DNA from: Hyphomicrobiales bacterium
GTDB taxonomy: Bacteria; Pseudomonadota; Alphaproteobacteria; Rhizobiales; Kaistiaceae
Direction of reading: 5' to 3'
DNA: 64,000 nucleotides
Assembly (NCBI GenBank): GCA_017305635.1
Contig: JAFKKF010000007.1
Coordinates: 248,001-312,000, forward strand
In this document: piece by piece, positions 47,277 to 56,642 of the stretch
Layout: every line of letters starts with the position of its first letter
Numbering within the stretch: the first letter of the stretch is position 1
Notes under the pieces: generated by a model
What the model was told of the DNA's origin: nothing
The model's database searches: none
The model's input: only the letters and a program-made list of their open reading frames with translations
Program-made: the position numbers and the translations under genes

Positions 47277-48056
47277 ATGACACCGTCCCTCGCGGCGAAG
47301 CTGCGCTCCGGCGCGACCGTCATCACCGGCTGGAACATCTGGCCCGAGCCGCTGCTCGCGGAGATCGCGGCGCGGTCCGGCTTCGACGCCGTCACCATGG
47401 ACATGCAGCACGGGCTGCACGACCCGGTCTCGGTGATGCGGGCGATCGGCGCCTGCCACCTCGGCGGCAAGCCGGCGGCGGTGCGCGTGCCGGTGGGAGA
47501 CAACGGCATGGTCAGCCGCGCGCTCGACATGGGCGCCGAGGCGGTGATCGCGCCGATGGTCAACTCGGCGGCCGAGGCGGAGGCCTTCGTGCAGGCGGCC
47601 AAGTATCCGCCGGCCGGCGAGCGCAGCTGGGGGCCGCTCCGCGGCCAGACGGTCTTCGGGCTCGACACGGATGCGCATCTGAAGATGGCGAACAAGGACA
47701 CGCTCGCGCTCGCCATGGTCGAGACCAAGCGGGGCATCGAGGCGCTGGACGAGATCCTCGCGGTGAAGGGCCTCGACGGCATCTTCGTCGGGCCGTCGGA
47801 CCTGTCCGTCACCATCACGGGCGGCGACCGCGTGGCGCCCGGCGATCCGCTGGTCGACGAGCCTGTGCGCATCATCGCGCGGAAGACCAAGGCGGCGGGC
47901 AAGCTCCTCGGCGCGTTCACCTGGGCGGCGAGCCGCGCCCAGTTCTTCGCCGACCTCGGCTACCAGTTCATCGCGCTCGGTACCGATCAGGCCTATTTCC
48001 AGGCCGGCATCCAGAAGATGCTGTCGGACCGCGGCGAGGAGAAGCCGGTCACCTGA
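47277..48056 (+). CDS. HpcH/HpaI-family aldolase
   Basis: Class II (metal-dependent) pyruvate aldolase-type protein of 259 residues. Family motifs include the DAVTMDMQHGLHD strand, the metal-binding segment with E-x25-D (MVETKRGIEALDEIL then GIFVGPSDLS) and RVPVGD. Members cleave 4-hydroxy-2-oxo acids or 2-keto-3-deoxy sugar acids; the substrate cannot be named. Its ATG is 20 bp after the zeta-subunit stop. Confidence 0.88.
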   Translation: MTPSLAAKLRSGATVITGWNIWPEPLLAEIAARSGFDAVTMDMQHGLHDPVSVMRAIGACHLGGKPAAVRVPVGDNGMVSRALDMGAEAVIAPMVNSAAEAEAFVQAAKYPPAGERSWGPLRGQTVFGLDTDAHLKMANKDTLALAMVETKRGIEALDEILAVKGLDGIFVGPSDLSVTITGGDRVAPGDPLVDEPVRIIARKTKAAGKLLGAFTWAASRAQFFADLGYQFIALGTDQAYFQAGIQKMLSDRGEEKPVT

Positions 48057-48074
48057 GCGGGGCGTAGCGCTTCG

Positions 48075-48097
48075 ACGGGTCAAGCCCGGCCACGACG
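48075..48097 (+). repeat. Degenerate dispersed repeat
   Basis: GACGGGTCAAGCCCGGCCACGACG resembles the right half of the REP-like element and a sister repeat common in Rhizobiales. It lies 18 bp after the aldolase stop. Confidence 0.4.
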
Positions 48098-48227
48098 GAG
48101 GCAGGGGATAGAAAGTCCCTTTCGTCCGGCTGGCGCTTTTCTGTGCAGCCGGATGGATTTGTCCGGCCTGCCGCGTCATGAGTCGCGGAGGCGCCGGCCC
48201 GATTCGCCGGCATGTCCGGGGGTATTC

Positions 48228-48935
48228 ATGAACAAGGCACTGGCAGAATTCATCGGCACCTTCACCTTGGTGCTCTTCGGCTGCGGCGCGGCGGTCATCG
48301 CCGGCCCGGCCATCGCGGCGGCGAACACGGTGGGCGTGCTCGGCATCGCCTTCGCCTTCGGCCTCGCCATCGTCGCCATGGCCTATGGCATCGGCGCGGT
48401 CTCGGGCTGCCACGTGAACCCGGCGGTCAGCCTCGGCGTGCTGGTAGCCGGCAAGATGAGCGCCGGCGACTTCGTCCAGTACGTGATCGCCCAGTGCCTC
48501 GGCGCCATTGCCGGTGCGGCGGTGCTCTACCTGATCATGTCGGGCAAGGGCGCCGGCTGGGACGGCGGGCTCGGCGCCAATGGCTGGGGCGAGGGCTACA
48601 TGGGCGGCTACAACACCGTCGCGGCCTTCGTCTTCGAGGCGGTCGCCACCTTCATCTTCCTGGTCGTCATCCTCGGCGTGACGCGGCCGGGCACGCCGAC
48701 GCACATTGCCGGCTTCGCCGGCGTCGCCATCGGCCTGACGCTGACCATGATCCACATTGTCGGCATCAACGTGACCGGCGTCTCGGTCAACCCGGCGCGC
48801 AGCCTCGGGCCGGCGCTTTTTGTCGGCGGCAACGCGCTCGCCCAGCTCTGGCTCTTCATCGTGGCGCCGCTCGTCGGGGCGGCCGTGGCGGGGCTGCTCT
48901 CGCGCTCGGGCGCGCTGTGGGGCAGCGAGCGCTAG
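48228..48935 (+). CDS. aqpZ: Aquaporin Z
   Basis: Inner-membrane water channel of 235 residues. Both NPA motifs are present (NPA 64-66 and 188-190), followed by Arg191, and His176 fits the narrow water-selective filter of AqpZ rather than the wider glycerol facilitator. Six transmembrane helices and the opening NKALAEFIGTFTLVLFGCGAAV match the family. The ATG at 48228 fits homologues. Confidence 0.95.
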   Translation: MNKALAEFIGTFTLVLFGCGAAVIAGPAIAAANTVGVLGIAFAFGLAIVAMAYGIGAVSGCHVNPAVSLGVLVAGKMSAGDFVQYVIAQCLGAIAGAAVLYLIMSGKGAGWDGGLGANGWGEGYMGGYNTVAAFVFEAVATFIFLVVILGVTRPGTPTHIAGFAGVAIGLTLTMIHIVGINVTGVSVNPARSLGPALFVGGNALAQLWLFIVAPLVGAAVAGLLSRSGALWGSER

Positions 48936-48943
48936 GATAGCAA

Positions 48944-48973
48944 GGCGGCGCGGGGAGCTCGCCTCGCGCCGCC
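48944..48973. terminator. Possible bidirectional hairpin (aqpZ / gpx)
   Basis: Perfect 9-bp stem GGCGGCGCG / CGCGCCGCC with a 12-nt loop between two converging genes. No T-run on either side, so it may not be a true intrinsic terminator. Confidence 0.4.
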
Positions 48974-48980
48974 CTCGCCT

Positions 48981-49508
48981 CTACAGCGCCTTCTCGATCG
49001 CGCCGACGATCGCCGGATCTTCCGGCACCACCGCCGGATCGAAGCGGGCGACGACCCTGCCGTCGCGGCCGACGAGGAATTTCTCGAAGTTCCAGCGGAT
49101 GTCGGGGCTGAAGTTCCGGTCGTGGCCCTTCTGCCGGCTGATCTCGCTCTGGATGCGCGACGGTTCCTCGGCGATCAGCTCGCGATAGAGCGGATGGCGG
49201 GCGTCGCCGTTGACGTCGATCTTGGCGAACATCGGGAAATTGACGCCATAGGTGAGGCGGCAGAATTCCTCGATCTCCTTCTCCGTGCCGGGCTCCTGTC
49301 CCATGAACTGGTTGCAGGGGAAGCCGAGCACCTCGAAGCCGCGGCCGTGATAGGTCGTGAAGAGCTTCTCGAGCCCGTCATATTGCGGCGTCAGCCCGCA
49401 TTTCGAGGCGACGTTGACGACCAGCAGCACCTTGCCCCGGAACTGGCCGAGGGTGGTCTCGCTGCCATCGATGCGGCGGACGGGGATGTCGTAAAGCGGG
49501 GCGGTCAT
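48981..49508 (-). CDS. Glutathione peroxidase-family protein
   Basis: Thiol peroxidase of 175 residues from the glutathione peroxidase family. The active site VNVASKCGLTPQY carries Cys37 (not selenocysteine), the glutamine is in FPCNQFMGQEPG and the tryptophan in IRWNFEKFLV. The Cys in FPCNQ is the usual resolving cysteine region of thioredoxin-dependent members. It lies 11 bp after purB on the same strand and is likely co-transcribed. Confidence 0.94.
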   Translation of the reverse strand: MTAPLYDIPVRRIDGSETTLGQFRGKVLLVVNVASKCGLTPQYDGLEKLFTTYHGRGFEVLGFPCNQFMGQEPGTEKEIEEFCRLTYGVNFPMFAKIDVNGDARHPLYRELIAEEPSRIQSEISRQKGHDRNFSPDIRWNFEKFLVGRDGRVVARFDPAVVPEDPAIVGAIEKAL

Positions 49509-49519
49509 CGATCGGCCTC

Positions 49520-50842
49520 TCAGAGCGCGGTTGCGCCGACGTCGCCGAAGACGCGGTGGAAGATCGTATCGGCGTGCTTCAGGTGATAGCCGAGGTCGAA
49601 GAGCGCCTCGATCTCGGGCGCGGGGAGGGCGGCGGTGACCTCCGCGTCGGCCTTCAGGTTGCCGAGGAAGTCGCCCTTGCCCTCCCAGACCTTCATGGCG
49701 TTCGTCTGGACGAGGCGGTAGCTGTCCTCGCGGCTGACGCCCTTCTGCGTGAGGGCGAGAAGCACGCGCTGCGAATGGACGACGCCGCCGAGCGCGTCGA
49801 GGTTCTTCAGCATGCGGTCGGGATAGACGACGAGCTTCTCGACCATGCCGGCGAGGCGATGGAGCGCGAAGTCCAGCGCGATGGTGGCGTCCGGCCCGAT
49901 GACCCGCTCGACGGAGGAATGCGAGATGTCGCGCTCGTGCCAGAGCGCGACGTTCTCCATCGCCGGCAGCGCATAGGAGCGGACGAGGCGGGCGAGGCCG
50001 GTGATGTTCTCAGAGAGAACCGGGTTGCGCTTGTGGGGCATGGCCGAGGAGCCCTTCTGGCCGGGCGAGAAATATTCCTCGACCTCGCGGACCTCGCTCC
50101 GCTGCAGGTGGCGGATCTCGACGGCGATGTGCTCGACCGAGGAGGCGACGACGGCGAGCGCCGCGAAATAGGCGGCATGGCGGTCGCGCGGGATGACCTG
50201 CGTCGAGACCGCTTCCGGCCGGAGGCCGAGGGCGCGGGCGACGTGCTCCTCGACCTTCGGGTCGACGTTGGCGAAGGTGCCGACGGCGCCGGAGAGGGCG
50301 GCGGTCGCGACCTCCTCGCGGGCGGCGTGGAGGCGCCGGCGGGCACGGGCGAACTCGGCATAGAAGGAAGCGAGCTTGATGCCGAAGGTGGTCGGCTCGG
50401 CATGGATGCCGTGGCTGCGGCCGATGGTCGGCGTGTCCTTGTACTCGAAGGCGCGCCGCTTCAGCGCGGCGAGCACGCGGTCGACGTCGGCCATGAGGAG
50501 GTCGGCGGCGCGGACGAGCTGCAGGTTGAAGGTCGTGTCGAGAATGTCCGACGAGGTGAGGCCCTGGTGGACGAAGCGCGCCTCGGGGCCGACCAGCTCG
50601 GCGAGGTGGGTGAGGAAGGCGATGACGTCGTGCTTCACCTCGCGCTCGATCTCGTCGATGCGGTCGGCGTCGAAGATCGCTTTCGCGCCCTTCTCCCAGA
50701 CCTTGCGGGCGGCATCCTTCGGCGCGACGCCGAGGTCGGCCATGGCGTCGAGGGCATGGGCCTCGATCTCGAACCAGAGGCGGAAGCGGGTCTCCGGCGA
50801 CCAGATCGCGGTCATCTCGGGGCGTGAATAGCGCGGGATCAT
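49520..50842 (-). CDS. purB: Adenylosuccinate lyase
   Basis: Acts twice in purine synthesis (SAICAR to AICAR, adenylosuccinate to AMP). The 440 residues have the fumarase/aspartase superfamily signature GSSAMPHKRNP and TSSDILDTTFNLQL, and the opening MIPRYSRPEMTAIWSPETRF of the family. It is separate from the main purine operon and linked to gpx downstream; rpe, DUF2259 and GH25 genes lie upstream on the same strand. Confidence 0.96.
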   Translation of the reverse strand: MIPRYSRPEMTAIWSPETRFRLWFEIEAHALDAMADLGVAPKDAARKVWEKGAKAIFDADRIDEIEREVKHDVIAFLTHLAELVGPEARFVHQGLTSSDILDTTFNLQLVRAADLLMADVDRVLAALKRRAFEYKDTPTIGRSHGIHAEPTTFGIKLASFYAEFARARRRLHAAREEVATAALSGAVGTFANVDPKVEEHVARALGLRPEAVSTQVIPRDRHAAYFAALAVVASSVEHIAVEIRHLQRSEVREVEEYFSPGQKGSSAMPHKRNPVLSENITGLARLVRSYALPAMENVALWHERDISHSSVERVIGPDATIALDFALHRLAGMVEKLVVYPDRMLKNLDALGGVVHSQRVLLALTQKGVSREDSYRLVQTNAMKVWEGKGDFLGNLKADAEVTAALPAPEIEALFDLGYHLKHADTIFHRVFGDVGATAL

Positions 50843-50932
50843 GCGTGGGCCATTCCTTCGGGGGCGGCGAGGGGTCTAGCAGAGGGAAGGGAAGGGCTCA
50901 AATGGCGAGCCGGCCCGACCGAAGAAGCAAGA

Positions 50933-50966
50933 CGTGGATGGCCGGCACAGGGCCGGCCATGACGAT
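50933..50966 (+). repeat. 34-nt dispersed palindromic repeat, copy 5
   Basis: Copy of the REP-like element (core with CACAGG), between the GH25 gene and purB. It shares with copies 1 and 2 an upstream AAGA-rich flank. Confidence 0.87.
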
Positions 50967-50991
50967 TTGAGAATGAGAGCAGCGCCGCCGG

Positions 50992-51633
50992 CTATAGCGG
51001 CCATTTCGCGAGCAGCTCCTCCCGCGTGCCGTTGAAGACGTCGCGGTCGCAGGGGCCGATGCCGGGGACCGCGTGCGGCTCGGGACCGTCGGTCCCGTCG
51101 GTATGTTGCCAGAGCGTCCAGCGGTTCCATGGCGGCGGTACGGCGGGCGGAGCGTCGCCATAGCGGGCGAGCCAGAGCGGGCAGCAGGCGAGGGTGGTCG
51201 CCGCGTTGCCGGTGGCGGCGACCGCGGAAGTGAGCAGCGTGCCGCCATAGAGGACCGGCCAGCGGCCCAGTTGGACGTGGATCAGCTCGATGAAGCCGGG
51301 CAGGTCGGCGGCGGACATCGCGGCGCCGGAAGGGCCGGCCTCGTAGTCGAGGCAGACCAGGTCGCGGGCGCCGGGGTCGGCATGGTCGAGGTAGTTCGCT
51401 ACCTGGTCGGCGACGGGCGCCGTGCCGGCATAGTGGTAGGACCCCCAGAGGAGGCCGGCGGCCCGCGCGGCGGCGCGGCGTTCGCGAAAAAGCGGGTCGC
51501 GGAAGGTGGCACCCTCGGTCGCCTTGTGGATCACGGCGACGATGCCGGCGTCGCGGACGGCGCGCCAGTCGACGACACGCTGGTGGTGCGAAATGTCGAT
51601 GATGCCGCCGAAGCCGGGGAGGGCGGCGCTCAA
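50992..51633 (-). CDS. Glycoside hydrolase family 25 (lysozyme-like) protein
   Basis: Probable muramidase of 213 residues with the GH25 barrel pattern: GIIDISHHQRVVDW at the start (Asp13), IHKATEGATFRDPLF (Glu40) and the final FNGTREELLAKWPL. It begins with a TTG that overlaps the stop of the DUF2259 gene (TTGA); no signal peptide is seen, which is unusual for a wall enzyme unless the true start is elsewhere. It could act in lysis or in cell-wall turnover. Coupled to rpe-DUF2259. Confidence 0.82.
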   Translation of the reverse strand: MSAALPGFGGIIDISHHQRVVDWRAVRDAGIVAVIHKATEGATFRDPLFRERRAAARAAGLLWGSYHYAGTAPVADQVANYLDHADPGARDLVCLDYEAGPSGAAMSAADLPGFIELIHVQLGRWPVLYGGTLLTSAVAATGNAATTLACCPLWLARYGDAPPAVPPPWNRWTLWQHTDGTDGPEPHAVPGIGPCDRDVFNGTREELLAKWPL

Positions 51634-52355
51634 TTGTCCTCGAAGCGGGTGGTGACGGCGAGGAAGCGGCGGTCCGGCCCTTCGAAGCCCTGGCGGATGA
51701 GGCTGATGACCACGGCCATGCTCGCGGGCCCCTTGCCGGCCGGCATCACGACGACGTCGGAAATGGCGTAGTCGCGGGCGCAGGTGCGCGAGGCGGGGAG
51801 CGACGTATCCTCGTGGAGCGTCCGGGTCTTGCCGTCGGGGTCGGTGAGTTCGAGCCGGAAGCCGGCGACGTCGTCGTAATTCTCGCAGCCACTGGCATCG
51901 GGCATGGGGATGCGCGTCAGCTTCAGGCTCCAGGGGCGCTCCATCATGTTGAACCACTGGTTGGTGCGGAAGCGCACCGCATAGGGGTCGGCGGAAAGCT
52001 CGGTCGCCGGGTTGTCGACGACGTGGTTGCCGGCCGAGTAGGGCTTCAGCCGGTCGAGGATCGGGCGCGCCTCGTGCATCGCGCGGGCGAGGGCGGCGGA
52101 CGGGTCGTCGCTCTCGTCCTCGATGGTGGCGCGGACGGGCGTACCCGCGACCCAGGCGTCCTTGTCGACGTCGATGACGAAGACATTGGCATAGGGAAAG
52201 CCGGAGCCGTCGCCCACGCCATATTCGTTGAAGGCGAACCAGGCGCCGTCGTCGGAGAAGCCGATGATGGTGCGGTCGGCATAGTCGCCGGCGAAGGCCG
52301 GCGCGGCGAGGCCGGCGAAGGCAAGTGCGACGGCGGCGAGGAGCCGCCGCATCAT
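51630..52355 (-). CDS. DUF2259-family secreted protein
   Basis: Exported protein of 241 residues with signal peptide ([18 protein letters not shown]) and the family's opening [23 protein letters not shown]. It has two cysteines in the mature part ([18 protein letters not shown]). Function is unknown. Its ATG overlaps the rpe stop (ATGA) and its stop overlaps the GH25 start, so the three genes are coupled. Confidence 0.88.
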   Translation of the reverse strand: MMRRLLAAVALAFAGLAAPAFAGDYADRTIIGFSDDGAWFAFNEYGVGDGSGFPYANVFVIDVDKDAWVAGTPVRATIEDESDDPSAALARAMHEARPILDRLKPYSAGNHVVDNPATELSADPYAVRFRTNQWFNMMERPWSLKLTRIPMPDASGCENYDDVAGFRLELTDPDGKTRTLHEDTSLPASRTCARDYAISDVVVMPAGKGPASMAVVISLIRQGFEGPDRRFLAVTTRFEDN

Positions 52356-53011
52356 TTCGCCCCCTTGCGGAGGGCGGCGATGGCAGCGGCATAGCCGCCC
52401 TTCGCGCCGAAGATGGATGAGCCGGCGACGAGGGCGTCGGCTCCGGCGGCGAGGATGGCGGCGGCATTGGCCGGTCCGATGCCGCCATCGACCTCGATGA
52501 GGATGTCGCGACGGCCGATCATCTTGCGGACGGCGGCGATCCGCTCCAGCGATGCAGGCAGGAAGCTCTGGCCGCCGAAGCCGGGGCTGACGCTCATCAC
52601 GAGGACGAGGTCGGCGTAGTCGAGCGCCGGGCCGACGGCCTCGACCGGGGTCGCCGGATTGAGCGCGACGCCGGCCTTCTTGCCGAGCGCGCGGATCGCC
52701 TGGAGCGAGCGGTGGAGGTGCGGGCCGGCCTCGGCATGGACGATGAGGTGGTCGGCGCCCGCCTTGGCGAAAGCCTCGAGATAGGGGTCGGCCGGGGCGA
52801 TCATCAGGTGGACGTCGAGGGGCTTCGCCGTATAGGGCCGGATGGCAGCGACGACGTTCGGCCCCATGGTGATGTTGGGGACGAAATGCCCGTCCATCAC
52901 GTCGACGTGGATCCAGTCGGCACCGCCCTTGTCGAGGGCCGTAACCTCCTCGCCGAGGCGGGCGAAGTCGGAGGCGAGGATCGAGGGAGAGATGATCACC
53001 TGCTTTGCCAT
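52352..53011 (-). CDS. rpe: Ribulose-phosphate 3-epimerase
   Basis: Pentose-phosphate enzyme of 219 residues, TIM-barrel fold. The signature [17 protein letters not shown], the VHAEAG metal histidine and the phosphate-binding EVDGGIG and AGSSIFGA motifs are all present. The start MAKQVIIS at 53011 is chosen over a Met six codons upstream. It is divergent from the amino-acid oxidoreductase gene. Confidence 0.96.
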   Translation of the reverse strand: MAKQVIISPSILASDFARLGEEVTALDKGGADWIHVDVMDGHFVPNITMGPNVVAAIRPYTAKPLDVHLMIAPADPYLEAFAKAGADHLIVHAEAGPHLHRSLQAIRALGKKAGVALNPATPVEAVGPALDYADLVLVMSVSPGFGGQSFLPASLERIAAVRKMIGRRDILIEVDGGIGPANAAAILAAGADALVAGSSIFGAKGGYAAAIAALRKGAK

Positions 53012-53106
53012 GGCTCCAGCGCGTAACATGCCGGGCGCGGCGCGCGCAATCGGTTGCCCCGGCGTCGCGTTCCATGCAGATTTGGCGCGGCTGGAGGGAA
53101 TTGGAC

Positions 53107-54351
53107 GTGGAACGCTTCGACATCATCGTGCTCGGCGCCGGCATCGTCGGCGCTTCGAGCGCCTGGCACCTGCTGCGCCGCGGGCGCACCGTCGCGATCG
53201 TCGACCGCCGCGGACCGGGGGAGGAGACGTCGTTCGGCAATGCCGGGCTGGTGGAGCGCGACGGGTTCCTGCCCATGCACTTCCCGGAATCGCTCGGCGA
53301 GCTGATGCGCTTCGCGACCAACCGGACGTCGCAGGTGCACTACCATCTCGGCGCGCTACCGAGCCTCGCGCCGTACCTGCTTGCCATGCGCGCCGGATCG
53401 CATCCGAGCCGCTTCCCGGCTTATGCCGCGGCCATGGCGCCGCTGATGGCGCGGACGGTCGAGGAGCACCGGATGATCGCGAACGCGGCGGGCGCCGGGC
53501 ACCTCTTCCGCGACACGGGCGGGCTGAGGCTCTACCGGACGCCGGAGGGCATCGCCGGCGGCAAGGTCTCGCGCGATTTCGCCGACCGCTACGGCGCGCC
53601 GTACAAGATCCTTTCGCGCGACGAGGCGATCGAGCTGGAGCCTAACCTGAAGCCGGACTTTGCGGGCGCGGTGTGGTGGAACGACGTGATCTCGAGCTCG
53701 TCGCCAGGCGGCGTGACCAAGCGCTATGCCGAGGGCGCGCAGAAGGACGGGGCGAAGCTCTTCACCGGCGATGCGCGGTCGCTGAAGCGCGAGGGCGACG
53801 CGTGGACGGTGACGACGAGCGCCGGGCCGGTGACGGCCGCGACGGTCCTGGTGGCGCTCGGGCCGTGGTCGTCGGACGTGCTCGAGCCGATGGGCTATCG
53901 CTATCCGTTCGGCGTGATCCGCGGCTACCACCGGCACTACAAGCCGATTGGCAACGCTTCGCTGGCGCGGCCGGTTTTCGACATGACCAACGGCTACGTC
54001 ATCACGCCGATGGAGAAGGGCATCCGGCTGACCAGCGGCTATGAATTCGCCTTCCGTGACGCGCCGCCGACGCCGGTGCAGATCGACCGCGACCTGCCGC
54101 TGGCGCGTGAGCTCTTCCCGCTCGGCGAGACGGTCGATGATGCGGCCTGGCTGGGACGGCGGCCGTGCCTGCCGGATTCGCTGCCGGTGATCGGCGCGGC
54201 GCCGAAGCATCCGGGCCTGTTCTTCAATTTCGGGCACAGCCACCTCGGCTTCACGCTCGGCCCGGTGACCGGGCGGCTGGCGGCCGAGATGATCGCCGGA
54301 ACCAGGCCCTTCGCCGATCCGACGCCCTTCGCGCCGACGCGCTTCGGTTAG
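53107..54351 (+). CDS. FAD-dependent amino-acid oxidoreductase (DadA-like)
   Basis: Flavoprotein of 414 residues in the D-amino-acid dehydrogenase/DAO family. The FAD-binding motif is [15 protein letters not shown] at the N-terminus, and the C-terminal [21 protein letters not shown] is the usual second FAD contact. The GTG at 53107 is chosen because GGAGG lies 9 nt upstream; an open frame extends further up. Likely oxidises a D-amino acid or a related amine and passes electrons to quinone, but the substrate is unknown. Confidence 0.87.
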   Translation: MERFDIIVLGAGIVGASSAWHLLRRGRTVAIVDRRGPGEETSFGNAGLVERDGFLPMHFPESLGELMRFATNRTSQVHYHLGALPSLAPYLLAMRAGSHPSRFPAYAAAMAPLMARTVEEHRMIANAAGAGHLFRDTGGLRLYRTPEGIAGGKVSRDFADRYGAPYKILSRDEAIELEPNLKPDFAGAVWWNDVISSSSPGGVTKRYAEGAQKDGAKLFTGDARSLKREGDAWTVTTSAGPVTAATVLVALGPWSSDVLEPMGYRYPFGVIRGYHRHYKPIGNASLARPVFDMTNGYVITPMEKGIRLTSGYEFAFRDAPPTPVQIDRDLPLARELFPLGETVDDAAWLGRRPCLPDSLPVIGAAPKHPGLFFNFGHSHLGFTLGPVTGRLAAEMIAGTRPFADPTPFAPTRFG

Positions 54352-54377
54352 TCTGTCGATTGGTCGCTCTTCCGGAC

Positions 54378-54400
54378 GGAAAAGCGCTTCGCACTTTTCC
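54378..54400. repeat. Short palindrome between converging genes
   Basis: GGAAAAG and CTTTTCC arms around a 9-nt loop. This type of AAAAGCGCTTCGCACTTTT element is common in Rhizobiales intergenic DNA and may serve as a bidirectional terminator here. Confidence 0.4.
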
Positions 54401-54411
54401 TGGAAACGCTC

Positions 54412-55401
54412 CTAGCCGAAGCGCTGACGCCAGGTGCGCAGGGTGTCGCCGGGCGCCGAGGTCGCCTCGTAGATGCCGCGGGCGATGGCGCGGGCCATGA
54501 CGGCGGCGCCCGCGGCTCCGATCGCGGCGATGTCGAAGGCGCCGTTCGCGATCGGCACGCGGCCGGTGGCGAGCGCGAAGACGAGGTCGCCGTCGAAGGG
54601 CGAATGAACCGGCCAGAGCGCGCGGGCAAAGCCGTCATGGGCCATGACGGCGAGGCGCTTGGCCTCGGCCTTGGTGAGCTTCGCGTCGGTCGCGACCACG
54701 GCGATGGTGGTGTTCCCGCCAACGCGCGCCTCGGGCTTCGCCGCGATCGACGTCGCATCCGGCGGGAAGACGGCGGGATAGCCGGCGCCGCCGAACTCGG
54801 CGCTGACCTCGAAGGGTGCCGCCCAGAAGTGCCGCGTGTCGCCGATGGTGGCGCGGCCGACGGCATTGACCGCGACGAGGGCGGCGACGGTGACGCCGTT
54901 GTCGAGCTTCGTCGAGGCCGAGCCGAGGCCGCCTTTGAGGTTGGCGGTCGTGGCGCCCGCGCCGGCGCCGGCCGTGCCGACGGCGAAATCGGTGCTCGCC
55001 GCGGCGAGCGCCCGGCGGCCGAGGTCGCGATAGGGCGGATCGGCGCCCCAGGCCTTGTCGCCGCCGTTGAGGAGGTCGAAGAGGATGGCGGCCGGCACGA
55101 TCGGCACGCGCGCCGGGCCGACGGCGAAGCCGCGGCCGGCGGCGGCGAGGTCGGCCATGACGCCGCCGGCGGCATCGAGGCCGAAAGCGGAGCCACCGGA
55201 GAGCACCAGCGCGTCGACCGCCTCGACGGTCTGCTCGGGCGCGAGCAGGTCGGTCTCGCGCGTGCCTGGCGCGCCGCCCATGACGTGGACGGCGGCGGTG
55301 GCCGGCTGGTCGCAGAGAATGACGGTGACGCCCGATTTCAGCTTCGGGTCGTCGGCATTGCCGACCTTCAGGCCGGCGACGTCGGTGAGGAGATTGCGCA
55401 T
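54412..55401 (-). CDS. P1-family (DmpA/BapA-like) aminopeptidase
   Basis: Ntn-hydrolase of 329 residues that cleaves itself to expose a catalytic nucleophile. The pre-site segment GAGATTANLKGGLGSAS and the NG-VTVAALVAVNAVG strand are typical; the likely cleavage is before Thr231 in GGNTTIAVVATDA, where DmpA has Ser. Relatives cleave D-amino-acid or beta-amino-acid peptides. It starts 10 bp after a branched-chain amino-acid binding-protein gene, so it may process peptides linked to that transporter (inference). Confidence 0.85.
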   Translation of the reverse strand: MRNLLTDVAGLKVGNADDPKLKSGVTVILCDQPATAAVHVMGGAPGTRETDLLAPEQTVEAVDALVLSGGSAFGLDAAGGVMADLAAAGRGFAVGPARVPIVPAAILFDLLNGGDKAWGADPPYRDLGRRALAAASTDFAVGTAGAGAGATTANLKGGLGSASTKLDNGVTVAALVAVNAVGRATIGDTRHFWAAPFEVSAEFGGAGYPAVFPPDATSIAAKPEARVGGNTTIAVVATDAKLTKAEAKRLAVMAHDGFARALWPVHSPFDGDLVFALATGRVPIANGAFDIAAIGAAGAAVMARAIARGIYEATSAPGDTLRTWRQRFG

Positions 55402-55411
55402 GGCGCGCCGC

Positions 55412-56542
55412 TCACATGGGCAGGGTGGCGTACTTGCCGTCGTGCCAGACATAGACGACATAGCCCGGCGTCGTGCTGTCGCCCTTCTGGTCGAAGTGGA
55501 CGGTACCGAGGACGGTATCGAAGCTGCCGCTGGCGATGGCCGGCACGACCTTGTCGAAATCGGTCGAGCCGGCGGCTTGCGCCGCTTCGGCCCAGACCTG
55601 GACGGCGGCATAGGTGCAGAGCGTGTAGCCGTCGGGCTCGATCCCGGCCGCGCGGAAGCCGGCGACCACCGCCTCGGCCTCGCGGTTCTGGCGCGCATCG
55701 GGCGCGAAGGTGACGAGGGTGCCCTCGGCGGCATCGCCGGCGGCCTGCCAGTATTCGTCGGTCATCAGCGTGTCGCCGCCCATGAGGGTGGCCGACAGGC
55801 CCTGCGCCTTCATCTCCTTCGCGATGGCCGCGACGTCGGAGGGGAAGCCGGCGACGAAGACGAGGCCGACGCCGGCCGCCTTCAGGCGCGAGACGAGCTC
55901 GGAGAAATCCTTCGCGCCCGGATCGTAGGAATCGGTGAAGAGCTCTTTCTTGCCGGCGGCGTTCATGGCGGTGCGCGTGCCGTCGGCGAGCGCCCGGCCC
56001 CAGGCGCTCTTGTCGTCGATGACGGCGACGTTGCGGTCGGCGAAGCGCGAGGCGATGAACTTGCCGGCCACGGCGCCCTGCTGGTCGTCGCGGCCGCAAA
56101 GGCGGAACAGGCCCGGGCCGGCGCGCTGGTCGGTCAGCTTCGGGTGGGGCGAGGCGGGCGTGATCTGCACGACCTTCGCCTGGTTGTAGACGATCGCCGC
56201 CGGGATCGAGGCGAAGGAGCAGAAATGCCCGGCCATCAGCGCAATGCCCTTGCCGACCATCTGGTTGGCGATGGCCGTCGCGGTCTCGCCGTCGCACTTG
56301 TCGTCGCCGACCTCGAGGCGGAGCGCCTCGCCGAGCACGCCGCCCTTGGCATTGATGTCGGCGACCGCCTCGGCGGCGCCGTTCTTCATCTGCGTGCCGA
56401 ATACCTGGAACGGTCCGTCCATCGGGCCGGCCGTGCCGATGGCGATGTCGGCAAGGGCAGGGGCGGGCGCGAGCAGGCAGGCGAGCACGAGGGCAGTGGG
56501 GAGGAGGACAGTCGGGGCGAAGGCGGCGGGCCGTATCGTCAT
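55412..56542 (-). CDS. Branched-chain amino-acid ABC transporter substrate-binding protein (second copy)
   Basis: Periplasmic binding protein of 376 residues with a signal peptide (LVLACLLAPAPALA). It has the type I periplasmic-binding fold and the shared segment [16 protein letters not shown], which is nearly identical in the neighbouring copy. It lacks the terminator-side spacing of an operon start and lies 100 bp after the first copy's terminator, so it may have its own promoter. Its ligand may differ from that of the first copy. Confidence 0.9.
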   Translation of the reverse strand: MTIRPAAFAPTVLLPTALVLACLLAPAPALADIAIGTAGPMDGPFQVFGTQMKNGAAEAVADINAKGGVLGEALRLEVGDDKCDGETATAIANQMVGKGIALMAGHFCSFASIPAAIVYNQAKVVQITPASPHPKLTDQRAGPGLFRLCGRDDQQGAVAGKFIASRFADRNVAVIDDKSAWGRALADGTRTAMNAAGKKELFTDSYDPGAKDFSELVSRLKAAGVGLVFVAGFPSDVAAIAKEMKAQGLSATLMGGDTLMTDEYWQAAGDAAEGTLVTFAPDARQNREAEAVVAGFRAAGIEPDGYTLCTYAAVQVWAEAAQAAGSTDFDKVVPAIASGSFDTVLGTVHFDQKGDSTTPGYVVYVWHDGKYATLPM

Positions 56543-56589
56543 GCGGCATCTCCGGGCGGCTGCCGGCGACCGTAGGAACGAAACGCGGA

Positions 56590-56620
56590 AAAGAAAAGGC
56601 CCGCCCCGAAGGGCGGGCCT
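56590..56620 (-). terminator. Rho-independent terminator after the first livJ copy
   Basis: Perfect 10-bp stem AGGCCCGCCC / GGGCGGGCCT with a 4-nt loop; on the minus strand it is followed by TTTTCTTTT. It lies 23 bp after the livJ stop and separates it from the second binding-protein gene. Confidence 0.9.
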
Positions 56621-56642
56621 CGCATTGACGCTGCGACCGGGC

